Below, piece after piece: positions 1 through 6,603 of a DNA stretch of 64,000 nucleotides. Source of the stretch: Verrucomicrobiota bacterium (GTDB taxonomy: Bacteria; Verrucomicrobiota; Verrucomicrobiia; Chthoniobacterales; Terrimicrobiaceae). Position 1 is the first letter of the stretch, and every line of letters starts with the position of its first letter. Location of the stretch: assembly GCA_026398255.1 (NCBI GenBank), contig JAPLTG010000033.1:1-64000 (forward strand), read 5' to 3'. The notes under the pieces were generated by a model. It had not been told where the DNA came from and searched no databases. It saw only the letters and a list, made by a program, of their open reading frames with translations. The translations under genes were made by a program, and so were the position numbers.

Positions 1-292
1 AGGGCCACCCGCGCCTTGAAGGCGCCATCGTGTCTTCTGCGTTTGGCTTTCATTTCAATGGTTGGTTTTAGTTTTTTTGATCTCCTCCAACCACCGCTTT
101 TATCTCTTATCCGCTGGTCCGATTTTCGGGGTCCACCTCATTTCAATCATCGAAGTGATAACATTTACTCTATTCTGCTAACGCAAACTCGCCATTTTCC
201 CCTCTAAACTGGACAAGACCCAAAATACTTTATGAATTTGAAAAAAAGCATTAATTTTTAGTGCAGCTAAATGAAACTATAGGAATATAATT
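1..292. other. Intergenic edge, no supported gene
   Basis: No coding region can be supported here. A 63-codon open frame at 16-207 on the plus strand has no recognisable domain, no convincing ribosome-binding site and low-complexity composition, so it is left unannotated. The part from about 165 to 295 is clearly richer in A and T than the rest of the window, which fits a promoter-bearing or non-native stretch upstream of the decayed toxin region. Confidence 0.5.
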
Positions 293-505
293 TTGAAACC
301 GGAAATTTCGTTGACGCCGATGGAAAAAACTTGCCACGGGAGGAGTTTGAATCCGCCGTGCGGTTGGGCAATCCCAGAGAATCTGGAGCCGGAGTGGCAA
401 CAGTTCAAAGAGTGGTCATCACAAATTCCGCACTTGAAGAATCTGGAAGGCTTGGAAGCTCGGATGGCTTACTGGGCGCTTTGTCAAGACCCGCACGACC
501 TCTAA
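293..505 (+). CDS. Small hypothetical protein upstream of decayed PIN toxin
   Basis: This is a 70-codon open frame with a TTG start. I do not recognise a family. The C-terminal half (about residues 28-65) is protein-like, rich in Trp, Glu and Leu with a probable amphipathic helix, and ends 35 bases before the PIN-domain remnant. In PIN-type toxin-antitoxin modules the antitoxin gene lies just upstream of the toxin, so this could be an antitoxin or its remnant, but the sequence does not resemble the common AbrB, Phd or ribbon-helix-helix antitoxins. The alternative is chance open frame in a decaying region. Confidence 0.25.
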   Translation: MKPEISLTPMEKTCHGRSLNPPCGWAIPENLEPEWQQFKEWSSQIPHLKNLEGLEARMAYWALCQDPHDL

Positions 506-539
506 ATAAAGTAGCCTACTCCCTCCCAGGTGCCCCGGT

Positions 540-842
540 ATGAACCGAGGAGATCGGTTACAAAAAGTTATTGATCAAGCGTATCTGGGGGCTTCCCTTT
601 ACTTGGAATACGAGGAATTGATCTCTCGAGACAGCGTGTGGGAGGGTGTTCCGGTATCACGCGAGGAGCGGGAGATGTTGTTCGACGATTTTTGTGCCGC
701 AGCCCGATGGCAAAGAGTTTATTTCCTGTGGAGACCGAATCTACCAGATGCCTCGGATGACCATGTGATGGACCTGGCCGTGGCCTGTGGGGTCGAGCAT
801 TTGGTGACGCACAATGTGCGAGACTTCCAACACGGCGTGTGA
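540..842 (+). pseudogene. PIN-domain toxin remnant (COG1569-like), truncated at both ends
   Basis: The 100 codons match the middle of the putative toxin-antitoxin PIN family (about 135-145 residues when complete): EYEELISR, the family phrase VYFLWRPNLPDASDDHV, and LVTHNVRDF near the end. PIN domains are RNases that use a cluster of acidic residues. The acidic residues in the SDDH segment are kept, but the N-terminal strand with the first catalytic Asp (VLDTN motif in intact members) is missing: the frame upstream is closed by a stop at 507-509 and holds no such motif. The C-terminus stops directly after RDFQHGV, where intact relatives run on for about 20 residues. It is therefore probably inactive. 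Confidence 0.7.
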
Positions 843-1311
843 AAGGGGTCAGTCCCACATATTGTCATATTTCGCTTCATTCCTGCTGCGTTTCCACTTT
901 TTCTAAAGAGTGGAACGGCGCTTCTCTTCGACCCGGAGGTCTACGAGCCGGAGGGGCGCTTGAAATTTGGGACCGCTCGGCGAGCCGCCCCTACCGTTTG
1001 GTTTTCGATTTGGGTCTTATGCCCTTCGTGACTTTGCGGCTTCGTGTGAGGCTGCCCTTTTGTGGAACGGCGCTTTGCGCCTGAAGTTTGGGCCGACACG
1101 GAGGTCAGCCCTCCAATTTTTATTCGCGGGGATTCGCCTCATTCGCGGTTCCTTGTCTTTTACGGCCGCGCAAGATTTTTGCTTTGTTTCTGCCAATCCC
1201 ATCTTGATGGGATCATCCGTGCCCATCAGAGGTATCCGTGGTTAATTCGTCTCCAACCGCGCCCCGCCCGAGGGTTGCTGAAAAAAACAAGCCTCCTATT
1301 TTGATCAAATA
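843..1311. repeat. Non-coding stretch built of dispersed-repeat fragments
   Basis: About 470 bases without a supportable gene. A 14-base direct repeat (gtggaacggcgctt) occurs at 910-923 and 1062-1075, each followed some tens of bases later by a gaa(a/g)tttggg word. The segment near 1091-1158 is an imperfect inverted copy of intergenic sequence at about 4870-4926: it carries the complement of tggagggctgacctccgtg and of an alternating gaatgaggcgaat string. The words at 1226-1247 (tatccgtggttaat) recur at 4984-4997. This looks like a family of dispersed intergenic repeats; the spacer also must contain the promoter for the Hsp70-like gene, but I cannot place it. Confidence 0.5.
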
Positions 1312-3957
1312 ATGAACCGCTACCGCATCGGCATCGACCTCGGCACCACGAATTGCGCCTTGGCGTTTGTGCCCGCCGAGTCGTCGGAGGGTCGCAGCAC
1401 CATTCTAGAAATTCCGCAGGCTGAGACGGATCACTCCAGCGCCTCGCACGAAACGCTCCCTTCTTTTCTCTACCTCCCGCCCGCCAGTCGCGATTGGGAA
1501 GTTGGGGGCTTCGCCCGCGCTCGGGCAGCGGAAGTTCCCGGTCGCGTCATCCACTCGGCGAAATCCTGGCTCGTCCATCACGCCGCCGACCGCCGGGCAA
1601 AGTTCCTCCCGCTCGGTTCGGGCGAGATTCCCCCAACCGAACAACTCAGCCCCGTTGAAGCCCTCTCGACACTCCTCCAAAAACTTGCCGCCTCGTGGAA
1701 CTCCCTTCACCCACACGCCCCGATTGCCGAGCAAGACCTCGCGATCACCGTCCCTGCTTCTTTCGACCCCGCCGCCCAGCAACTCACCCTCGAAGCCGCG
1801 CGCGGAGCGGGTTTTCCCGAATCCACCATCCTGCTCGAGGAGCCCCAGGCGGCCTTCTACGCCTGGTTGGAACAATCCGACCTTCCCGCAACCGGAACAA
1901 AAACCCACATCCTTGTGGTCGATATCGGCGGCGGCACGACCGACCTCAGCCTCTTCTCCGCCGAGCAAAAACCTGACTCCCCGCTACCACGCCTTCACCG
2001 CATCGCCGTGAGCGACCACCTGCTCCTCGGCGGCGACAACCTCGACATAGCCCTCGCCCATTTTCTCGAGGAAAAACTCACCCCAGGCTCGCAGTTGCCA
2101 CCCACCTCATTCGCGCAACTCCTCGCCCTCAGCCGCGACATCAAGGAGAGCGCCCTCGCCTCCGAACACCCTCCCGAAAAATCCTGGCCCGTCGCCGTGG
2201 CCAAGCCCGGAGCCTCGCTCCTCGCGGGAACGCTCCGTGCCGAGGTCTCCTCGGCCGAGATCAACCGTCTGCTCCTCGAAGGCTTCTTTCACCCGGTTGG
2301 CGCCGGGGAGAGACCACTTCGCAGCACCCCAGGCCTCCGCGAAATGGGGCTGCCCTATGCAAAAGATCCCGCCGTCACCCGCCATCTCGCTGATTTTCTA
2401 CGCGACCGCCCGCCGATCGATTTCCTCCTCTTCAACGGCGGCCTCACGAAGTCACCAGCGATTCGCCAGCGCATTTTAGAAAACCTCGCCCGCTGGCAAC
2501 CTGACCACACGCCTGAGGTCCTAGAAAACGCCGACCCCGACCTCGCTGTCGCCCGCGGAGCAGCTCGCTTCCTTCACTTGCGAGCCACTGGCGATTCCTC
2601 GCGCATCGAAGCCGGAGCTTCCCACGCCTACTACATTTCCACGGGCGAAAATTCCGCACTCTGCATTCTTCCGCAGGACGCCCCGCCGGAAAAGGAACAC
2701 GCCGCTGCTCCTCAAAACCTGCGTGCGCTGGTGGGAAAACCCGCCTCGTTCCACATCCTTCGAAACCCCCGCCGATCCGCTGACCAACCCGGCGATATGG
2801 TCAGCACGGAGGCCGAGGGCTTCACCGAATTGCCCGCGTTGGAAACGATTCTCACGCCGCCCGCCGGCCAAAACCTCCCGCGCGACCCGAGTCTCCGCGT
2901 CTCGCTGCGCACCACCCTCCGATCCACCGGCCTGCTTCGGGTGGAATTGCTCAGCGCCGAGCCGGAGTTGCGCTGGCCGCTGGAATTCTCCCTGCGGGGC
3001 AAAAACTCTCCATCCTCAAAAAAATCAGCCGACCGCTCGGATGCCGTCACCCTCGCCGGCCAACAACTCACGGCCCTCCTCGATCCCTCGCGCAAGACCC
3101 GCCAAAAGCTCACCGCCAACACGATTTTCACCGCAGGAGAAAAATCCCTCGGCGCACGCAAGTCGGACTGGAGCGGCGGCATCGTGCGTCAGCTTTTCGA
3201 CCTCTGGCTTGAGGCCGCTGAGCATCGCCACGCCTCAGCGGAGCACGAGGAAACCTGGCTGCACCTCGCCGGTTGGTTCTTGCGTCCCGGTTGTGGAATG
3301 ACCGGCGACCCCGAGCGCGTCGCCGCCCTTGCCCAAATCCTCGCCACGCCACCGAAATTTCCCAACGGCTCGGTGAAAATCCAGCGCTGGATTTGCTCCC
3401 GCCGCATCGCCGCCGGTCTCGATCCCGCTCAATCCCTTGCGATTTGGATACCTGCCGCCGCAGAGTGGAAAGACGGCGCGAATCCCTCCGCCGAAATCGC
3501 ACTGCTCGCCGGCTCCTTGGAAACCCTCCCCGCCGAATACCGCGCCGCAATCGCCCGACGCCTTGCGCTCGCCATCACCTCGCAACCCGCCAACCCAGCC
3601 TACTGGAAAGCCCTCGGCCGCCTGCTCTCGCGTGTTCTTTTCCACGCTGGCGCCGAGCAAATCCTCCCTCCCGACCTCGTGGAAGAACTCTGGCAACAAC
3701 TCGCCGACACCGACCCCGGCGAGTCCCTCCGCCCCGAGGCCGCCGCCTGCTGGCTCCGCGCCGCCCGCCTCACTGGCCTCCGCCCGGTCGATGTTCCCAA
3801 ATCCTCCCGCCAGCAAATCGACTCACTTCTGAAATCCTGGGACATCCCCGAGGTTCGGCGCCGCGTTCTCCACGAAGCGATCCCCCTCGCCACCTCCGAC
3901 CAAACCGGGCTTCTTGGCGAAGCTCCGCCACCAGGCCTCACCCTCGACCAACCATGA
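1312..3957 (+). CDS. Hsp70-family protein, long DnaK-like variant (DUF3731-type C-terminus)
   Basis: An 881-residue actin-fold ATPase of the Hsp70 superfamily. The N-terminal phosphate-1 motif IGIDLGTTNCALAF is at residues 6-19, the phosphate-2 motif VVDIGGGTTDLSLF lies near residue 203-216, and the adenosine-side motif LLFNGGLTKSP near residue 368. The ATPase part is about 430 residues with insertions. The C-terminal half does not look like a normal DnaK peptide-binding domain and lid; it is a helical, Trp- and Arg-rich region of the type annotated as DUF3731 in long bacterial Hsp70 relatives. It is not the housekeeping DnaK. The stop overlaps the start of the next gene (ATGA), so chaperone and exported protease are translationally coupled. 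Partner proteins and clients are unknown. Confidence 0.9.
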   Translation: MNRYRIGIDLGTTNCALAFVPAESSEGRSTILEIPQAETDHSSASHETLPSFLYLPPASRDWEVGGFARARAAEVPGRVIHSAKSWLVHHAADRRAKFLPLGSGEIPPTEQLSPVEALSTLLQKLAASWNSLHPHAPIAEQDLAITVPASFDPAAQQLTLEAARGAGFPESTILLEEPQAAFYAWLEQSDLPATGTKTHILVVDIGGGTTDLSLFSAEQKPDSPLPRLHRIAVSDHLLLGGDNLDIALAHFLEEKLTPGSQLPPTSFAQLLALSRDIKESALASEHPPEKSWPVAVAKPGASLLAGTLRAEVSSAEINRLLLEGFFHPVGAGERPLRSTPGLREMGLPYAKDPAVTRHLADFLRDRPPIDFLLFNGGLTKSPAIRQRILENLARWQPDHTPEVLENADPDLAVARGAARFLHLRATGDSSRIEAGASHAYYISTGENSALCILPQDAPPEKEHAAAPQNLRALVGKPASFHILRNPRRSADQPGDMVSTEAEGFTELPALETILTPPAGQNLPRDPSLRVSLRTTLRSTGLLRVELLSAEPELRWPLEFSLRGKNSPSSKKSADRSDAVTLAGQQLTALLDPSRKTRQKLTANTIFTAGEKSLGARKSDWSGGIVRQLFDLWLEAAEHRHASAEHEETWLHLAGWFLRPGCGMTGDPERVAALAQILATPPKFPNGSVKIQRWICSRRIAAGLDPAQSLAIWIPAAAEWKDGANPSAEIALLAGSLETLPAEYRAAIARRLALAITSQPANPAYWKALGRLLSRVLFHAGAEQILPPDLVEELWQQLADTDPGESLRPEAAACWLRAARLTGLRPVDVPKSSRQQIDSLLKSWDIPEVRRRVLHEAIPLATSDQTGLLGEAPPPGLTLDQP

Positions 3958-4829
3958 CCCTCCGAGTCGCGATTCTTTCCACTCTCTTCGTCAGCGTTTG
4001 CCATGCTTCGGAACCCGTGTTTATCGATGATGCCAAGATCGAGCAGGATTTCATCGATCAACTCTCCGCCCTAGCCAAGAAAGAGGACATTCTCACGATG
4101 CGCCGAGCCGAAGTCGCCCTGAAAAAATCCCATAGTCGCCAAGTTTCGATTCCCGAAATCCCAACCAAAAACTCCGCCGAGAGCCCGTCCTCGCTTTACC
4201 GGCAATGCGCTTCCTCGGTGGTTTCCATCGGGTCCATTTTTCAATGTGAAAAATGCGAGGAGTGGCATCACGGGGGCGCGGCGAGCGGTTGGATTGCTTC
4301 TCCCGACGGTCTCATCGTCACCAACGCCCATCTTTTCGAAAACGGCAAAGACGACCCGCTGGCTGTGATGACGCTGGATGGCGAGATTTTCCCGGTGAAG
4401 GAAATCGTCGCCGCCGATGTGGCGAAAGATATCGCCATCCTCCAAATCGACCCCGGCAGCAAAACCCTCCGCGCCCTGCCGCTCGCGAACTCAGCGGAAC
4501 CCGGCGAGGAAGTTCATGTCATCAGCCACCCACAGGGCCAGTATTATTGCCTCACCAGTGGCAAGATTTCGCGATTCCACCGCGACCAGTTGAAGGAAGA
4601 CGAACCACCGACCGATTGGATGAGCATCACAGCGGACTTCGCCGGAGGAAGTTCCGGCGGCCCTGTCCTCAACCAAAATGGCGAGGTCGTCGGCATGGTC
4701 GCCAGCACGCTCACGGCCTACTCGGAGTCTTCCGATTGTAAAACCCACCCCGGGCCCGATGTGCAAATGGTCTTCAAGGATTGCATCCCCCTCCCCTCGC
4801 TGCGGGCAATGTTCGAGCCGAAAGATTGA
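3954..4829 (+). CDS. Exported trypsin-like serine protease (S1C/HtrA-like, no PDZ)
   Basis: A 291-residue serine protease. The chosen ATG at 3954 overlaps the Hsp70 stop and gives a signal peptide of about 21 residues ending in CHA-SEP; the frame is open much further upstream but that is Hsp70 coding sequence. The catalytic triad is visible: His126 in TNAHLF, Asp159 in AKDIAIL, Ser234 in AGGSSGGP. The chain ends soon after the protease domain, so there is no PDZ domain, unlike DegP/DegQ. A CEKCEEWHHGG loop before the catalytic His is unusual and could bind a metal or form a disulfide. Expected to act in the periplasm. Coupling to a cytosolic chaperone gene is odd and suggests a shared stress role. 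Confidence 0.9.
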   Translation: MTLRVAILSTLFVSVCHASEPVFIDDAKIEQDFIDQLSALAKKEDILTMRRAEVALKKSHSRQVSIPEIPTKNSAESPSSLYRQCASSVVSIGSIFQCEKCEEWHHGGAASGWIASPDGLIVTNAHLFENGKDDPLAVMTLDGEIFPVKEIVAADVAKDIAILQIDPGSKTLRALPLANSAEPGEEVHVISHPQGQYYCLTSGKISRFHRDQLKEDEPPTDWMSITADFAGGSSGGPVLNQNGEVVGMVASTLTAYSESSDCKTHPGPDVQMVFKDCIPLPSLRAMFEPKD

Positions 4830-4867
4830 ACCGCCCTGCCTGCCCCTTGAGGCGCAGAGGATAAAAA

Positions 4868-4926
4868 CCCCTCGAATGAAGCGAATGACCGCAAATGCTT
4901 GGAGGGCCGACCTCCGTGTCGACCCC
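4868..4926. repeat. Copy of dispersed intergenic repeat (inverted relative to 1091-1158)
   Basis: Between the protease stop and the Spy-like gene stop lies 164 bases without a gene. Bases 4870-4895 read gaatgaagcgaatgaccgcaaat and 4902-4926 read tggagggccgacctccgtg followed by tcgaccc. The reverse complement of 1091-1158 carries the same two words in the same order with a few mismatches. The core ggagggccgacctcc is itself nearly self-complementary, so each copy could form a small hairpin; this copy lies between convergent genes, where a hairpin might serve as a weak terminator. Confidence 0.5.
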
Positions 4927-4993
4927 ATTTTTGCACCCTAAAATTCGGTGCGGAGGCCCTAACCTTACTCCGTGGGCTCTGTGATATTCGTGG

Positions 4994-5509
4994 TTAAATC
5001 CCTTCTCTTCCGCCTGTGCCACGCGGTGGCGGCCGTTGGCTGGGATCGCCTGGGCGGTCTTGTTTTTTCAGCTCCTCAAGTTTCTTCTGCTGCTCTGGCG
5101 TGAGAATCGCCCTCAATCGCACCAGAAGGCCGAAGCGAACGCGCTTCAGCTCGGATTCCACGAGCATCAACTTGTCGAACTGGGCAAGAATTTGTTTTTC
5201 GTCAGGAGCATCGGCGCGAACCAGCGACTCGAGGGTCTCCTCCTCGGCACTCAACTGCCATTGCAACTCGGTGAAGCGCGGCATGGCTTTGCTCATTTCC
5301 TCGCGGATCGTGCTTTGTTGATCGGGCGTGAGGTTGATGGCCTTCTGATTCCGCATGACAAGTTCCGGCGGAAAAAAGGCGCGTCCTATTTTGTCGCCAC
5401 CCGGAGGCCTGGGATCAGGCCCCAGCGACCCGTCGGGTGGAGGCGGGGGTTGCTGCGCGTTTGCGATGCTGATGCAAGCGAGGAAGAGGGAGATGATGGG
5501 GTATTTCAT
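4994..5509 (-). CDS. Spy/CpxP-like periplasmic protein
   Basis: A 171-residue exported protein: signal peptide (residues 1-18, ending ANA-QQ), a Pro- and Gly-rich spacer (about 19-45), then two helical segments each opened by an LTPDQ or LTPEQ word (near residues 60 and 138), which is the signature of Spy/CpxP/CnrX-type proteins. Family members sit in the periplasm as chaperones or as metal/stress sensors for a sigma factor. It is the third gene of the sigma factor-anti-sigma-Spy operon and its ATG overlaps the stop of the anti-sigma gene (ATGA), which points to the sensor role. No His- or Cys-rich metal site is visible, so the signal cannot be named. Confidence 0.75.
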   Translation of the reverse strand: MKYPIISLFLACISIANAQQPPPPPDGSLGPDPRPPGGDKIGRAFFPPELVMRNQKAINLTPDQQSTIREEMSKAMPRFTELQWQLSAEEETLESLVRADAPDEKQILAQFDKLMLVESELKRVRFGLLVRLRAILTPEQQKKLEELKKQDRPGDPSQRPPPRGTGGREGI

Positions 5510-5886
5510 AGGTTTTGATTTTTACTGGGGCCGGAGGAAATCGGTGCGGATTCGAAAAGCAGGTCGCTGGATGTCGAAAGCGGGACGCCGATGCAGGGAG
5601 TATTTTCTGCAAGTATGGCATCCGATGAAGCCGTCCAGTCCGAGATCGCTGCCCACTGCTCGATCTCCGCTGCGGTGTGTATTTCGTTTTTTGGGATGAC
5701 GGAAAAGGCAAGCAGTGCGGCAGCCACAAGAAGGGCGGCTGCGAATGCGAAGGGCTTCCATCCAAATGCGGACGAGGCTTTGGGTGCTGCCGCCTGCTTG
5801 CGGAGCACGCGCTGAAAGCCCGGCGTATTACTCGCATCCTGCCGCCTGGCTTCGTCGAAGAGTTTTTTGAGTGTGTGGTCAGTCAT
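5506..5886 (-). CDS. Probable single-pass anti-sigma factor
   Basis: A 126-residue protein with a basic N-terminal region (residues 1-42), one hydrophobic segment (about 46-65, FAFAAALLVAAALLAF) and a short periplasmic tail of about 60 residues. Its start overlaps the ECF sigma gene by 8 bases and its stop overlaps the Spy-like gene, the usual arrangement for a sigma factor, its membrane anti-sigma factor and a periplasmic sensor. I see no zinc-binding HXXXCXXC motif, so it is not a classic ZAS-type anti-sigma factor. Identification rests on position, size and topology rather than on a recognised domain. Confidence 0.6.
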   Translation of the reverse strand: MTDHTLKKLFDEARRQDASNTPGFQRVLRKQAAAPKASSAFGWKPFAFAAALLVAAALLAFSVIPKNEIHTAAEIEQWAAISDWTASSDAILAENTPCIGVPLSTSSDLLFESAPISSGPSKNQNL

Positions 5887-6436
5887 GGAATTGTCCGGTT
5901 AGTTTGAGAAGTTGGCCGAGCTGCTTCTTGGCGCGGTCATAGTGTGTGCGGGCCGAGCCGAGTGAGACGCCCATTGCCTTGGCTGAGGACTCGACGGTGA
6001 GGTCTTGGTAGAAAACGAGGTGAAGGATTTCCTGCTGGCGGCGCGGAAGTTTGGCGAGCATGGAGCGGAAGAGCTCGATACGTTCCGAATCTTGAAGGGC
6101 CTCGCCATTGTCAGCAGGTTGGCAATCCTTCTCGTGCTCTTTTTGATAGCTGCCCAGCCGGAGAAAGCGAATCCAGTTGCGGCGTCTCTCGCTGGCTGCC
6201 GTGTTACGAATGACCGCAAAAAGCCAGGTCTTGAAGGCCGCACGCCCGTCGTAGCGCGCTCGGCCTTCCAGGATTTTCTGGTAAACAGTCTGTAAGATAT
6301 CCTCCGCATCGGTGTGGTTCGAGGAACAGCAGCTCAAGGCCCAGCCGTAACTCATGGCATGGTGCTGCTCGAGGGCATCGCGCAGCCATGTCTCATCGAC
6401 ATGGGTAGCTTGCATCTCTTGCAGTTCATCGTTCAT
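5879..6436 (-). CDS. ECF-type RNA polymerase sigma factor
   Basis: A 185-residue sigma-70 family factor of the extracytoplasmic-function type. Region 2 covers about residues 25-95, with the DAEDILQTVYQKIL stretch of region 2.2 and FKTWLFAVIRNTAASERRR of regions 2.3-2.4. Region 4 covers about 125-180, with LPRRQQEILHLVFYQDLTVE followed by a helix-turn-helix (AKAMGVSLGSARTHYDRAK). Region 3 is absent, as expected. It heads the operon with the probable anti-sigma factor and the Spy-like protein. The upstream region shared with the divergent peroxidase gene holds two facing copies of one promoter-like word, so it may control itself and the peroxidase. Confidence 0.9.
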   Translation of the reverse strand: MNDELQEMQATHVDETWLRDALEQHHAMSYGWALSCCSSNHTDAEDILQTVYQKILEGRARYDGRAAFKTWLFAVIRNTAASERRRNWIRFLRLGSYQKEHEKDCQPADNGEALQDSERIELFRSMLAKLPRRQQEILHLVFYQDLTVESSAKAMGVSLGSARTHYDRAKKQLGQLLKLTGQFHD

Positions 6437-6456
6437 GGCATTGGTCGCATCTCAAC

Positions 6457-6523
6457 GCGCTTTATATGACGGGGGATTTTCAAAAAATTTTTCAGCCTCT
6501 GATTTTCTTTGTCATATAAGCGC
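6457..6523. promoter_or_regulatory. Inverted GTCATATAA(A)GCGC words in divergent promoter region
   Basis: Bases 6511-6523 read gtcatataagcgc on the plus strand; the complement of 6457-6470 reads gtcatataaagcgc on the minus strand. The two words face away from each other, 40 bases apart, one toward the peroxidase gene and one toward the ECF sigma operon. Each is placed at a plausible promoter distance from its gene and contains a TATAA core. They may be matching -10 regions of two promoters read by the same sigma factor, or a two-site operator. I cannot identify a shared -35 element with confidence. Confidence 0.45.
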
Positions 6524-6603
6524 ATTCGGCAAGCGACGAAGAGGAGAAAGCAATACTGGGCGCAATTGTCCGGGATGCTCAAAAAATCAACCCCTCGATA
6601 AAA

